DNA from: Nocardioides malaquae
Lineage (GTDB): Bacteria; Actinomycetota; Actinomycetes; Propionibacteriales; Nocardioidaceae
Direction of reading: 5' to 3'
Assembly: GCF_015070385.1 (NCBI RefSeq)
Contig: NZ_JADCSA010000004.1
Coordinates: 220,539-255,446, forward strand
DNA: 34,908 nucleotides
Shown: positions 1-8,708 of the stretch, in pieces
Layout: each line of letters starts with the position of its first letter
Position numbering within the stretch: the stretch's first letter is position 1
The notes under the pieces: generated by a model
Databases searched by the model: none
Seen by the model: the letters and a program-made list of their open reading frames with translations, nothing else
Told to the model about the DNA's origin: nothing
Made by a program: the position numbers and the translations under genes

Positions 1-909
1 CTGACCCACACCGTGGAGCGAGCGGTCGACGCCGAGGACCTCGGCTACCACCGTTTCTGGGTGGCGGAGCACCACGGTGTCCCGGGCATCGCATCCGGCT
101 CACCCGCCGTGCTGCTCGCGGCGATCGGGGAGCGTACGCAGCGCATCCGACTGGGCTCGGGCGGGGTCATGCTGCCGCACCACCAGCCCCTCGTGGTCGC
201 CGAGCAGTTCCTGCTGCTCGCCGGCCTCCACCCCGGTCGGATCGACCTGGGCGTCGGCCGCTCCCTCGGCTTCACCGAGCCGGTCCGGAAGGCGCTGCGC
301 CGGTCGGTCGAGGAGCCGGACACCTTCGCCGACGACATCGCCGAGCTGCGTGACTTCCTGGAGGGAAACGCCCCGGTCACCGCCCGCCCGATGGTCGAGG
401 AGACCATCCCCCTCTTCGTGCTGGCCACCGGCCGTGGGCTCGCCGTCGCCGCCGAGCTCGGCCTCCCGGTGGTGGTGGGCGGCCCGGTCCTCGACGACCC
501 CGCGCTCCCGGAGAAGTTGGCCGGCTACCGCAACTCCTTCCGGTCACACCGTGACAGCCGGCCCCGCGTCACGGTCTCCCTCGACGTGCTGGTCGCCGAC
601 ACGGATGCCGAGGCCCGCGACCTGGCCCTACCCGAGGTCTGGGCGATGGCGCAGTCCCGCCGGACCGGTTCCTTCGGGGCCCTCGAACCCGTGAGCGCGA
701 TCCGCGGGAAGCTGCGCGACGACCGGCACCGCGACCGGATCGAACAGGCCCTCGACCGGGTCACCTCAGGAGATGCCCAGACCGTACACCGCCGGCTGAA
801 GCAGCTCGTCGAGCGCAGCGGCGCCGACGAGCTGCTGGTGTCGGGGTCGACGTACGACCGTGACGCGCTCGCCGCCTCGGACGCCGCGGTGGCCGGGTTG
901 CTCCGCTGA
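1..909 (+). CDS. LLM-class flavin-dependent oxidoreductase (5' truncated by window)
   Basis: The reading frame is open from the first base and lacks an N-terminus, so the gene starts before the window. The visible 302 residues match the luciferase-like monooxygenase family (FMN or F420-dependent TIM barrel). The segment DLGYHRFWVAEHH near the start is the characteristic early motif of this family. It is followed by a barrel strand with RIRLGSGGVMLPHHQP and by GRIDLGVGRS, the usual substrate and cofactor region. The stop is TGA at 907-909. The substrate cannot be predicted from this sequence. The gene points toward the accessory Rhs islet but does not appear to be part of it. Confidence 0.9.
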   Translation: MTHTVERAVDAEDLGYHRFWVAEHHGVPGIASGSPAVLLAAIGERTQRIRLGSGGVMLPHHQPLVVAEQFLLLAGLHPGRIDLGVGRSLGFTEPVRKALRRSVEEPDTFADDIAELRDFLEGNAPVTARPMVEETIPLFVLATGRGLAVAAELGLPVVVGGPVLDDPALPEKLAGYRNSFRSHRDSRPRVTVSLDVLVADTDAEARDLALPEVWAMAQSRRTGSFGALEPVSAIRGKLRDDRHRDRIEQALDRVTSGDAQTVHRRLKQLVERSGADELLVSGSTYDRDALAASDAAVAGLLR

Positions 910-1140
910 CTCGGTGGAGCAGTTCGGTCACGTTCCTTCCCACCGCCCGCGCTTGTGGCCGGCAACAGCATGGGTCGCAGCCACAAGGAGAGCTGGAGTC
1001 GGCGAGTGGCGGACGTCCGACTGTCCGGACACCCTCCAACCAACGTCCTTGCACGACTGCGGCGTACCGACTACCGAGCGGTGCGGTATGGCAATCCCGG
1101 GAAGCAGGCGGGACCGTCCACAATCATCGTTCCCGAATGA

Positions 1141-1566
1141 TCATCCGATCTCCATCACGAACTGACCGTTCGGGCCGGCGCCGAGAAACCATGCCCCACT
1201 TTCCAAGAGCATCCACGCGTCTTCGTCGCTAAAGGTGGCCAACGCACGCAGGATGACTTCGTTGCCGAGCCCCAGCGTCAGGTTGTTGCACCGGTCGGCC
1301 TCGAAGAGCGTGATCGTCAAGCCCACCAATGTGCCGAGCTTCTCCGGGAACGTCGTGCGGTCGTCCTCACACGCCAGCACCATCCCGTCCGAGGACGAGA
1401 TGTTCCAGGCGGACATGTACATCCACAGCTTGACGTCGGTGTCCTCGAAGGAAAAGGTCAGGTGGGTCCCGATCCCAATCTCGATGTGCAATATCCGGCG
1501 CCCGAGGACGTGGTCATGGCAGTGAGCCAGAGCACGGGAGCGATCCATGGAGCTCTCTTCTCTCAT
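1141..1566 (-). CDS. Candidate immunity protein paired with the Rhs tip
   Basis: This is a 141-residue acidic soluble protein with no signal peptide or membrane segment. It looks like two similar halves. Each has a pattern of Leu-Gly or Leu-Val-Gly, a beta strand, hydrophobic strands, then a Trp (LGRRILHIEI...W near residues 20-55 and LGTLVGLTITLF...AWMLLE near residues 77-122). This resembles small duplicated beta-sandwich proteins often found beside polymorphic toxins. Its ATG overlaps the Rhs stop codon in an ATGA tetranucleotide, so translation is probably coupled. Base composition is visibly less GC-rich than the neighbours, which suggests transfer. The immunity role is inferred from position and size, not from a recognised family. 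Confidence 0.6.
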   Translation of the reverse strand: MREESSMDRSRALAHCHDHVLGRRILHIEIGIGTHLTFSFEDTDVKLWMYMSAWNISSSDGMVLACEDDRTTFPEKLGTLVGLTITLFEADRCNNLTLGLGNEVILRALATFSDEDAWMLLESGAWFLGAGPNGQFVMEIG

Positions 1567-2258
1567 TTCATGAACATGTCGACGACGATCTCGACGAGAT
1601 CCCAGAACTCGTCGTAGCCCTCCCCGGTGATTCTGTCATGGACCTGCCGAATCTCCGCCCTATCGAGCTGGCGGCCGAGCTGGCGTTGCGCCGCCTTGAT
1701 TGCGTCTCGGGCCTGCTTGTTCTGCACTGTGTTCCGGGCGAGCCCGGCGCGCATCGGAGCGTCCTTGGAGATTCCGCCGTACTCCATGGCCATCTGCCCT
1801 GTCGGGTCGACGTAGTCAAGCGGCTGGTTCGCGACGTAGGGATACAGATTGACCTCGTCAACGGGGTCCTCGGACGCAAACCTGCCGAGCCGGGAGTCAT
1901 ACCAACGCGCACGGGCGTAGTGCGTGCCTGACTCGATATCCCACCCGTGACCCGTGTAGCCGTAGGCGTCTCCCAGGCCCACCGCGCCGGTGCCAGCCGG
2001 CTGGCCGAAGACCGAGTACGCCGTGCTCGACGACACCCCACCCGCAGCATCCAGCGTTCCCGTGACCGACCCGAGTCCGTCCAGCATGCTGTACTCGGTG
2101 TCACCGTCGGTGGTCGACTGCAGCGGATCACCCGAAGGAGCCGTCACGAACGTTGACGCCAATACCCGCGGCCCGCCGTCCTCCTGGCGCCACACCGCCG
2201 CCACCGTCGAACCGTTGTAACCCTGATGAGACGCTGGCCGCCCCAAAGTCCCCGCCAT
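1563..2258 (-). CDS. Orphan Rhs repeat-associated core and C-terminal toxin tip (N-terminally truncated)
   Basis: From the ATG at 2258 the product is 231 residues. Residues about 33-154 match the Rhs repeat-associated core: DGLGSVTG, YGYTGHGWD, YARARWYD, SRLGRFASEDP, NLYPYVANQPLDYVDPTG. The hypervariable tip follows DPTG and is about 75 residues, ending in a helical region with QLGRQLDRAEIRQVHD and GYDEFWDLVEIVVDMF. No nuclease or other catalytic motif is recognisable. The thousand or more residues of Rhs shell and YD repeats expected upstream are absent. The frame stays open to 2549 but that part is not Rhs-like and runs through a terminator into the next gene, so the start is uncertain. It is either a displaced toxin-immunity cassette or a decayed remnant. 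Confidence 0.7.
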   Translation of the reverse strand: MAGTLGRPASHQGYNGSTVAAVWRQEDGGPRVLASTFVTAPSGDPLQSTTDGDTEYSMLDGLGSVTGTLDAAGGVSSSTAYSVFGQPAGTGAVGLGDAYGYTGHGWDIESGTHYARARWYDSRLGRFASEDPVDEVNLYPYVANQPLDYVDPTGQMAMEYGGISKDAPMRAGLARNTVQNKQARDAIKAAQRQLGRQLDRAEIRQVHDRITGEGYDEFWDLVEIVVDMFMK

Positions 2259-2434
2259 CGATGAACGCAGGTCCAGACCAGCGCTGCCTGCACCCTCCCG
2301 AAAAATCTTGGTCCAAGTGGTGTGGATCGCGAGAGCGCGGGGCACAGAGGGCTGCAGTGGGTTGCCACTGCTCGCACCGCGAGCAGGGTTTCGTCCGGTG
2401 GTTGCTTCGGGGCACTGCGGACGAGCGGGTGAAA

Positions 2435-2470
2435 ACGACGCCCCGCGGCCGGTGTGCCGCGGGGCGTCGT
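2435..2470 (-). terminator. Rho-independent terminator of the GT87 gene
   Basis: A perfect 14-bp GC-rich inverted repeat (arms 2435-2448 and 2457-2470, 8-nt loop) lies 12 nt beyond the stop of the leftward GT87 gene. On the minus strand it is followed by TTTTC. It also shields the Rhs remnant from read-through. Confidence 0.85.
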
Positions 2471-2481
2471 TGTCGTTCCGG

Positions 2482-3915
2482 TCAGGCGGGAGCCGGGGTG
2501 CGCGCCTCGTGACCCGCGGGACCGCGCACGGGGTCAGGCTCGGCCTCACGGCCCACGGGGTCTCGATCGGGATCCACCACGCCGCGCACCACCATCGCCA
2601 CGAACCACAGCTGCGCCGCGATCCGGAGCACGACGGCCAACCAGTAGATCACCGAGGGCTGTCCATCACCCGGTTCGAGGTATCCGCCGAGCTGGAACCA
2701 GATCGCCCCGAAGTAGAGGACCTCACCGACCTGCCAGATCAGCAGGTCGCGCCAGCGCGGGTGTGCGAGCACGGCCAGCGGCAGCAACCACAGGACGTAC
2801 TGCGGGGAGTAGACCTTGTTGACCAGCAGGAAGCCGGCCACGATGAGGAAGCCGAGCTGGGCGAACCGAGGCGAGACCGGCGCCTTCAGCCCGAGCACCA
2901 GGACGCCCAGGCACCACAGCGCCATGAAGCCCCACGACACGAGGTTGATGGTGTCGACCTCGATCCATGCGTCCGGGCCCATCATCTGCTGGGCCACCAA
3001 CCACAGTGAGCCGAGGTCGGCGCCCCGTTCGGAGTTGAATGTCCAGAACACCTTCCACTGCTCGAAGCCGGTCAGCAGCGCCGGGGCGTTGGCCAGCAAC
3101 CAGGCCGCGGCAGCAGCAGCGAAGGTGAGCGCCAGCGTGCGCCACCGGCGCCGCCGCAGGCAGACCACCAGCACGGCCCCGAGCAGGAAGAGTGGGTAGA
3201 GCTTCACCGCCGTGCCCACCCCGATGAGTACGCCGGTGAGCACCGGCCGGTCGCGCGCCCACGCCCACACCGCCCCGGCGACGAAGACGACCGCCAGCAG
3301 GTCCCAGTTGATGGTCGCGGTCAGCGCCAGCATCGGCGCGAGCGCGAAGCCGGCCGCGTCCCACGGTCGTCGGCGGGTCACCCCCGCCATCAGCCACGTC
3401 GTGAGCAGAGCGACCGCACCGAAACCGACCGCGTTGACGGCCATGTAGAGCGTGCCCTCCCGCGGCAGGTCGCGGGCGGGGTCGTCGAGGTCGGGGGCTC
3501 CGCTCAGGACCCAGGTGACGTAGCCGGTGCCCCAGGCCCAGTAGGAGATGCCCGCGGGATACTCCATGACGTCGAACTCGGCGCGCACCGCCTCGTCGTC
3601 GGTGTAGGGCCAGTTGAGGTCGGCGAACCCGCGCCAGCTGTAGAGGTAGGGCACGTCGGAGTAACACATGTGGCTGTAGCGCTGAGCCGTGTCCTGCCAC
3701 TCCGTCTCCGCGCAGGGCGCCTTCGACAGGAGACCCAGCGCGAACGTCACCGCCGTCAGCGCCAGGAGCACCCGCACCGGCGTCCACCAACGGTGTCGAC
3801 CGGCCCGGCTGCCCATCGGTCCTCCCACCGACTCCGACAGCGCGGCGACCACCGGGTCGTCGTGTGTGGGGTGCACCGTCATGTCACTCACCGTCCCTCC
3901 CTTCGGCGAGCCCAT
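2482..3915 (-). CDS. GT87 / DUF2029 polytopic membrane glycosyltransferase (Rv0051-like)
   Basis: This 477-residue protein has about ten hydrophobic spans and a Pro/Arg-rich cytoplasmic C-terminus. It fits the GT87 (DUF2029) GT-C fold family of polyprenyl-phosphate-dependent mannosyltransferases. Features are a first span near residues 47-63, an extracytoplasmic loop rich in Tyr, Trp and acidic residues (SYPYTDDE-type region, then DVMEYPAG), and GVGTAVKLYPLFLLGA and NKVYSPQYVLWLLP, both common in this family. The ATG at 3915 lies 2 nt after the PBP stop with GGGGAG upstream; an internal ATG 11 codons later is an alternative. It follows the PonA-type PBP as Rv0051 follows ponA1 in M. tuberculosis, so envelope glycan synthesis is likely. 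The acceptor is unknown. Confidence 0.85.
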   Translation of the reverse strand: MGSPKGGTVSDMTVHPTHDDPVVAALSESVGGPMGSRAGRHRWWTPVRVLLALTAVTFALGLLSKAPCAETEWQDTAQRYSHMCYSDVPYLYSWRGFADLNWPYTDDEAVRAEFDVMEYPAGISYWAWGTGYVTWVLSGAPDLDDPARDLPREGTLYMAVNAVGFGAVALLTTWLMAGVTRRRPWDAAGFALAPMLALTATINWDLLAVVFVAGAVWAWARDRPVLTGVLIGVGTAVKLYPLFLLGAVLVVCLRRRRWRTLALTFAAAAAAWLLANAPALLTGFEQWKVFWTFNSERGADLGSLWLVAQQMMGPDAWIEVDTINLVSWGFMALWCLGVLVLGLKAPVSPRFAQLGFLIVAGFLLVNKVYSPQYVLWLLPLAVLAHPRWRDLLIWQVGEVLYFGAIWFQLGGYLEPGDGQPSVIYWLAVVLRIAAQLWFVAMVVRGVVDPDRDPVGREAEPDPVRGPAGHEARTPAPA

Positions 3916-3917
3916 GC

Positions 3918-6242
3918 CTACTCCCCGGGTTCCGTACGTCCGGGCGCCGCGGCCGGCGCGAAGCCTCCCGGTGCGCCGTCACCCGGCGGCGTCGGGCTGG
4001 GGGCCGGCGGCGTGGGGCTGGGGGCCGGCGGGGTCGGGCTGGGGGCCGGCGGGGTCGGCGACGGCTCCGGCTCCGGCTGGTTCGTCGGGGTCGGCGTCTC
4101 GGACGGCTGCGGCTCCGGCTCGGGCTCCGGCTCCTGGCTCGGCGTCTCGATCGGCTTCTTCGACGGCTTGGGCTTCGGCTTCGGCTGGCTCGGCGGCGGC
4201 GCCTCACCGCCACCGCTGCTGCTCGGCTCACCACCATCGAGGAAGACCGGCTCGGGGAACTCCTCGACCTCCATCCCCTCGCTCAGCCGGTCCATGATGG
4301 CGGCCCACGTCTGCGCCGGGTAGGTGCCGCCGTAGAACGAGGGCAGCCACTCGTCGAGCTTGTCGTCGCCGTCACCACGCACGTACATGACGGCGGTCGA
4401 CAGCTGCGGGGTGAAGCCGACGAACCAGGACGACGACACGTGCACGCTGTCCTGCGAGGTGCCGGCGGTGGCCGTGCCGGTCTTGCCGGCAGCGGGACGA
4501 CCAATCGACTGGGCGGCGCGACCCGAGCCGTTCTTCACGACGTCCTGCAGGGCGTACACGGTGTCGGCGTTGACCTCCGGGTCGATCGCCTGGGTGGTCT
4601 CGACCTTGCGGCTGTAGCTCGTCTCGCCGTCGGCCTCGACGACCTTGGCGACCACGTGCACGTCGGCCCGCTCGCCGAAGTTGGCGAAGGTCGCATACGC
4701 GTTGGCCATGTTGATGGGGCTGATCCGGGCCTTGCCCAGCGTGATCAGGGTGTCCTCGGGCGACAGGTCGGTGCTGCGCATCGGGATGCCGGGGAAGTCG
4801 GAGTCGGCCTCCTCAGGCGGCAGGCCGGCGCGCAGCATCGTGCGGTAGATCTTGCGCGGGCCGTCCTCCATCGAGTCCGACATGTCGACGAAGGCGGTGT
4901 TGGTCGACAGCGCCGTCGCGCGGGTCATCGAGATGGCCGACCCCTGGTCGGCGGCACCCTCGCCGGCGTTGTTGACCTCCAGGCCGCCGGGGAAGCGGTA
5001 GGGCGAGTTGCCCTGGAAGGTGTCGCGCAGGCTGAAGCCCTCCTCGATGGCAGCCGCCACCGTGAAGGCCTTCATGGTCGACCCCGCCATGCCGCCGGTG
5101 GCGGCCCAGTTGATCTGGGAGTCGAGGAAGTCCTGACCACCGTAGAACGCCTTGAGGGCGCCGGTGCCGGGCTCGACGGTGGCCGCGCCGATGTGCAGCT
5201 GCTTGTCGCCGAAGCCCTCGGGACGCTGCTCGATCACCGACTCCTCGAGCTGCTCCATCATGGTCGGGTCGAGGGTGGTGGTGACCCGCAGGCCGCCGCC
5301 GACGATCTCCTGCTCGGTGTAGCCCAGGCGCAGCAGCTCGTCGCGCACCAGCTTGAGGGTGTGGCCCCGCTGCCCACCCTGGGCCGACTCCGCCTTCTGC
5401 TTGGGGAACTTCGGCAGGCGGCGCGCCGCCTTCTGCGTCTTCTCCTCCTGCACCAACCGGTCGTCGGACATGCGCCCCAACGTGTAGGTGAAGCGGTCCT
5501 TGAGCTCGGCGCGGGCCTCCTTGCCGTTGGCGGGGTCGAGCGCGTTCGGGCTGTTGAGGACGCTGGCGAGCACCGCGGACTCACGCAGGTTGATGTCCTT
5601 GACGTCCTTGCCGAAGTAGGCCTGCGACGCGGCCTGCACCCCGTAGGCGCCACGGCCGAAGTAGATGGTGTTGAGGTAGCCCTCGAGGATCTCGCGCTTG
5701 GAGACCTCGCGCTGGATCTTCAGCGACAGGATCGCCTCCTTCACCTTGCGGCTCAGGGCCCGCTCGCTGCTGAGGTAGAGGATCTTGACGTACTGCTGCG
5801 TGATCGTGGAGCCGCCGGCGACCGTCTCACCCGCGCGGGCGTTGGAGAACGCCGAGCGGATGATGCCCTTGGGGTCGATGCCGGAGTTGGTCCAGAAGGT
5901 CTTGTCCTCGGCGGCGACGACTGCGTCCTGCAGGTGCTGCGGCATGTCGTCGAGGGGCACCGCGACGCGGTTCTGGGTGACGTAGCGCCCGACCTCGCTC
6001 TCCCCGTCCTCGTAGTAGACGAAGGAGGTCTGGGTCTTGAACTCCTCGTTGGGGTCGGGCATGTCGATGGTCTGGTAGAGCACCACGAAGAGGCCGAGGC
6101 CGGCGACCAACCCGACGAGGGCGAGGGCAGCCAGCCACAGCAGCACGCGGCGTACGCGCTGGCCGGGGGTCTTCTTCGGCTTCTTCTGCTTCGTCGGCTT
6201 GCGGGTGACCGCCTTGCCGGGGGCTCTGCGGGAGTTCGTCAC
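3918..6242 (-). CDS. ponA: Class A penicillin-binding protein (bifunctional transglycosylase/transpeptidase)
   Basis: This 774-residue PBP polymerises and cross-links peptidoglycan outside the membrane. It has a basic Lys-rich cytoplasmic tail and a single span near residues 32-56. The GT51 domain has Glu112 in AAEDKTFW, then GGSTITQQYVK and EILEGYLNTIYFGRGAYGVQAA. The transpeptidase domain has STMK (near 388), STN (near 445) and KTGT (near 585). The usual His of the EDxxFxxHxG motif is replaced (EDKTFWTNSG). The C-terminus is a long Pro/Glu/Lys/Ser-rich tail ending in PSPTPPA repeats. The GTG at 6242 is chosen because a TACCCT box ends 6 nt upstream, which fits a leaderless message. It is co-directional with the GT87 gene and divergent from padR. 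Confidence 0.93.
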   Translation of the reverse strand: MTNSRRAPGKAVTRKPTKQKKPKKTPGQRVRRVLLWLAALALVGLVAGLGLFVVLYQTIDMPDPNEEFKTQTSFVYYEDGESEVGRYVTQNRVAVPLDDMPQHLQDAVVAAEDKTFWTNSGIDPKGIIRSAFSNARAGETVAGGSTITQQYVKILYLSSERALSRKVKEAILSLKIQREVSKREILEGYLNTIYFGRGAYGVQAASQAYFGKDVKDINLRESAVLASVLNSPNALDPANGKEARAELKDRFTYTLGRMSDDRLVQEEKTQKAARRLPKFPKQKAESAQGGQRGHTLKLVRDELLRLGYTEQEIVGGGLRVTTTLDPTMMEQLEESVIEQRPEGFGDKQLHIGAATVEPGTGALKAFYGGQDFLDSQINWAATGGMAGSTMKAFTVAAAIEEGFSLRDTFQGNSPYRFPGGLEVNNAGEGAADQGSAISMTRATALSTNTAFVDMSDSMEDGPRKIYRTMLRAGLPPEEADSDFPGIPMRSTDLSPEDTLITLGKARISPINMANAYATFANFGERADVHVVAKVVEADGETSYSRKVETTQAIDPEVNADTVYALQDVVKNGSGRAAQSIGRPAAGKTGTATAGTSQDSVHVSSSWFVGFTPQLSTAVMYVRGDGDDKLDEWLPSFYGGTYPAQTWAAIMDRLSEGMEVEEFPEPVFLDGGEPSSSGGGEAPPPSQPKPKPKPSKKPIETPSQEPEPEPEPQPSETPTPTNQPEPEPSPTPPAPSPTPPAPSPTPPAPSPTPPGDGAPGGFAPAAAPGRTEPGE
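3988..4050. repeat. 21-bp tandem repeat encoding PSPTPPA units
   Basis: Three near-perfect 21-bp units (3988-4008, 4009-4029, 4030-4050) are followed by a partial fourth. They encode the Pro/Ser/Thr-rich extracytoplasmic tail of the penicillin-binding protein. Because the unit is a multiple of three, copy number can vary without a frameshift. Confidence 0.9.
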
Positions 6243-6248
6243 GACGCA

Positions 6249-6254
6249 AGGGTA
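6249..6254 (-). promoter_or_regulatory. -10 box of the ponA operon, leaderless start
   Basis: TACCCT on the minus strand fits the TANNNT consensus and sits 6 nt before the GTG at 6242, the distance expected for transcription starting at the first base of the codon. No convincing -35 box was found. No Shine-Dalgarno sequence is present, which agrees with a leaderless message. Confidence 0.5.
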
Positions 6255-6312
6255 AGGGGATCGGCCGCAGGGTCCCGATTGTTCACCATGCATCCACCTC
6301 TTCCTCACCGAA

Positions 6313-6333
6313 GATATATCGGTACGATAGATC
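6313..6333. promoter_or_regulatory. PadR operator (9-3-9 inverted repeat) over the padR -10 box
   Basis: The arms GATATATCG (6313-6321) and CGATAGATC (6325-6333) are inverted with one mismatch around a 3-nt spacer, a form typical of PadR-family sites. The right half contains TACGAT (6323-6328), a TANNNT -10 box 7 nt before the ATG at 6336, so bound repressor would block the padR promoter. The site is in the short divergent gap with ponA, about 60 nt from the ponA -10 box, so it may affect ponA too. That part is inference. Confidence 0.7.
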
Positions 6334-6335
6334 GC

Positions 6336-6965
6336 ATGGCGCGTCGCGGAGAGTCCATCGAGCTGGCAGTCCTCGGACTGCTGCACGAGGGACCCCTGCA
6401 CGGCTACGAGCTGCGACGGCGGCTCAACCTGCTCCTGGGGTGGGGCCTGGGGCGCGTGCTCTCCTACGGCACGCTCTACCCGGCGCTGAAGAAGATGTCG
6501 CGCTCCCAGCTGATCAGCGAGGACACCTCCACCCCGGCGCCGGTCACCGGCCGACCCCGGATCGTCTACCGCGTCACCGACCTGGGTCGCGAGGAGTTCC
6601 AGCGGCTGATGTCGGAGGCCGGGCCGGTGGCCTGGGAGGACGACACCTTCGGCATCCGGTTCAGCTTCTTCGCCTCCGCCCCCTCGGAGATCCGGTTGCG
6701 GGTCCTCGAGGGTCGCCGCACCCGGCTCGAGGAGCGGTTGGCGAGGGCGCGGGCCGACCTCGCGCGTACGCAGCGCAAGGCCGACCGCTACGCCTCCGAG
6801 TACCACCGACACGGAGTGGAGGGGGTCGAGCGCGAGGTGCGCTGGCTCTCCGACCTGATCGCCGCCGAGCGCGGCCGTCAGGAGTCCCGCAGCAGCCCCG
6901 CCAGGCCCGTCCCGGGTCAGGGAGGGGCCAGCACCACCGGTAGCCCCGAGGCCACCACCGGGTGA
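6336..6965 (+). CDS. PadR-family transcriptional regulator (Rv0047c-like)
   Basis: This 209-residue protein has an N-terminal winged helix (residues about 5-90) with the PadR signature: [51 protein letters not shown]. The C-terminal half is a helical, Arg/Glu-rich dimerisation region near residues 125-180 and then a disordered tail. The ATG at 6336 follows the operator and -10 box with no Shine-Dalgarno sequence, so the mRNA is probably leaderless and autoregulated. It lies 92 nt upstream of ino1 on the same strand, the arrangement of Rv0047c and ino1 in M. tuberculosis. It may control ino1, ponA or both. The effector is unknown. Confidence 0.88.
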   Translation: MARRGESIELAVLGLLHEGPLHGYELRRRLNLLLGWGLGRVLSYGTLYPALKKMSRSQLISEDTSTPAPVTGRPRIVYRVTDLGREEFQRLMSEAGPVAWEDDTFGIRFSFFASAPSEIRLRVLEGRRTRLEERLARARADLARTQRKADRYASEYHRHGVEGVEREVRWLSDLIAAERGRQESRSSPARPVPGQGGASTTGSPEATTG

Positions 6966-7057
6966 GTCGGCCGCCCGACCCGCCCAGCAGCACCAGTCAG
7001 AGCACCATCCAGTCGCCTCGGCGGCACCAAGCCATCCAATGCAGTGAGGAGAGCCCC

Positions 7058-8140
7058 ATGGGTTCGGTTCGAGTAGCAATCGTGGGCGTGGGCAACTGCG
7101 CCACGTCCTTGATCCAGGGTGTGGAGTACTACAAGGACGCTGACCCCGCCGGCACCGTCCCCGGGCTCATGCACGTCAAGTTCGGCGACTACCACGTCTC
7201 CGACGTGGAGTTCGTGGCCGCCTTCGACGTCGACGCCAAGAAGGTTGGCTTCGACCTCTCCGAGGCGATCAACAACTCCGAGAACAACACCATCAAGATC
7301 ACCGACGTCCCGCCGCTGGGCGTGACGGTGCAGCGCGGCCCGACCCTCGACGGCCTGGGCAAGTACTACTCGATGACCATCGAGGAGTCCGACGCCGAGG
7401 CGGTCGACGTCGTCCAGGCGCTCAAGGACGCCGAGGTCGACGTGCTCGTCTCCTACCTCCCCGTAGGCTCGGAGGAGGCCGACAAGTTCTACGCGCAGTG
7501 CGCCATCGACGCGAAGGTCGCCTTCGTCAACGCCCTGCCCGTCTTCATCGCCTCCGACCCCGAGTGGGCGCAGAAGTTCACCGACGCCGGCGTGCCGATC
7601 GTCGGCGACGACATCAAGTCGCAGGTCGGCGCCACCATCACCCACCGCGTGATGGCGAAGCTCTTCGAGGACCGCGGCGTGACGCTGGACCGCACCTACC
7701 AGCTCAACGTCGGCGGCAACATGGACTTCAAGAACATGCTCGAGCGCGAGCGCCTGGAGTCCAAGAAGGTCTCCAAGACCCAGGCCGTGACCTCCAACCT
7801 CAACGGTCCGCTGGCCGGCAAGGTCGAGGACAAGAACGTGCACATCGGCCCCTCCGACTACGTCGCCTGGCTCGACGACCGCAAGTGGGCGTACGTCCGC
7901 CTCGAGGGCCGCGCCTTCGGTGACGTGCCGCTCAACCTGGAGTACAAGCTCGAGGTCTGGGACTCCCCCAACTCGGCCGGCATCATCATCGACGCCGTCC
8001 GTGCCGCGAAGATCGCCCTCGACCGCGGCGTCGGCGGCCCGATCCTCCCGGCCTCGGCCTACCTGATGAAGTCCCCGCCGGTGCAGATGGCCGACGAGGA
8101 CGGCCGCGCCCAGCTCGAGGCCTTCATCCACGGCGCCTGA
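7058..8140 (+). CDS. ino1: Inositol-3-phosphate synthase
   Basis: Ino1 converts glucose 6-phosphate to 1L-myo-inositol 3-phosphate with NAD, the first step towards phosphatidylinositol lipids and mycothiol. The 360-residue protein is close to the 367 residues of the M. tuberculosis enzyme. It starts with the Rossmann motif [15 protein letters not shown]. Family-typical segments include [43 protein letters not shown] and the late [15 protein letters not shown]. The ATG is preceded by GAGGAG at a 5-7 nt spacing. A strong hairpin follows the stop. Supply of inositol for mycothiol fits the trxB/SigM redox genes further right, although they are separate units. Confidence 0.96.
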   Translation: MGSVRVAIVGVGNCATSLIQGVEYYKDADPAGTVPGLMHVKFGDYHVSDVEFVAAFDVDAKKVGFDLSEAINNSENNTIKITDVPPLGVTVQRGPTLDGLGKYYSMTIEESDAEAVDVVQALKDAEVDVLVSYLPVGSEEADKFYAQCAIDAKVAFVNALPVFIASDPEWAQKFTDAGVPIVGDDIKSQVGATITHRVMAKLFEDRGVTLDRTYQLNVGGNMDFKNMLERERLESKKVSKTQAVTSNLNGPLAGKVEDKNVHIGPSDYVAWLDDRKWAYVRLEGRAFGDVPLNLEYKLEVWDSPNSAGIIIDAVRAAKIALDRGVGGPILPASAYLMKSPPVQMADEDGRAQLEAFIHGA

Positions 8141-8161
8141 TCCCTCAGCACCGCTCAGCAC

Positions 8162-8193
8162 AAGATCCCGGTCACCTCGGTGGCCGGGATCTT
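8162..8193. terminator. Bidirectional terminator between ino1 and the SRPBCC gene
   Basis: The 14-bp arms 8162-8175 and 8180-8193 pair with one G-T wobble on one strand around a 4-nt loop. The hairpin lies between the convergent stops at 8140 and 8223 and can serve both genes. Confidence 0.8.
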
Positions 8194-8222
8194 CTGCGTC
8201 CCGACCCCCTCACGGTCCGCGC

Positions 8223-8702
8223 TCAGGACTCGACGAGCTGGCGGATCCGGTCCAGGGTCTGGCGCATCCCGGCCTGCAGCTCGTCCTGGAAGACCTCCTG
8301 GCCCCCCATGAAGCGGTCGGTCAGCTTCGCCGAGATGTCGCTCAGCCCGTCGGAGAGGTCGCGACGGTGGGTGACCCGCGTGCCGGTGGCGGTCGGCTCG
8401 AGGGTGAAGGACCACGTCGACCCGTTCTCCTTGATGCGCCAGGCGACCTCGCGTGGGGGCGTGAAACGGACGACCTTCGACCGGGTGGGCCAGAAGAGGA
8501 GGCCGCGACGGTTGATGTTGAAGAGGAACGATCCGCCGTGCACGTCTCCGCCACCCAGCACGATCGACTTCACGACCTGGGGGCTCCACTCGGCGAGACG
8601 GGGCAGGTCGCTCACGAACCGCCACACGGTCTCCGGCGGGGCGGCGACCTCGACGGTCTCCTCGATCTGGTCGCGGACGAGGTGGCGCGCACTGGAATCC
8701 AT
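8223..8702 (-). CDS. SRPBCC-family (polyketide cyclase/START-like) protein
   Basis: This soluble protein is 159 residues, the usual size for a stand-alone SRPBCC domain. It starts with the characteristic strand and helix VRDQIEETVEVAAPPETVWRFVSD then LPRLAEWSP, and has a beta-rich core (RVTHRRDLSD). It ends in a long amphipathic C-terminal helix (GMRQTLDRIRQLVES) that closes the ligand cavity in this fold. The ATG at 8702 is chosen because the domain begins a few residues later and a promoter-like element ends 6 nt upstream. Such proteins bind hydrophobic ligands, but the ligand is unknown. It is not obviously part of the adjacent secretion locus. Confidence 0.82.
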   Translation of the reverse strand: MDSSARHLVRDQIEETVEVAAPPETVWRFVSDLPRLAEWSPQVVKSIVLGGGDVHGGSFLFNINRRGLLFWPTRSKVVRFTPPREVAWRIKENGSTWSFTLEPTATGTRVTHRRDLSDGLSDISAKLTDRFMGGQEVFQDELQAGMRQTLDRIRQLVES

Positions 8703-8708
8703 GGTGGG

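Noticed and set aside
955-1140. 61-codon open frame after the flavin oxidoreductase
   Set aside because: No ribosome-binding site, family or codon pattern. The 231-nt gap 910-1140 shows no other feature I can support.
2259-2549. In-frame upstream extension of the Rhs remnant
   Set aside because: It has no Rhs repeats and passes through a strong terminator into the 3' end of the GT87 gene.
3864-6335. Long open frame on the plus strand opposite the penicillin-binding protein, in frame with padR
   Set aside because: It is an antisense shadow caused by high GC. The opposite strand has all PBP motifs, and padR homology begins only at 6336.
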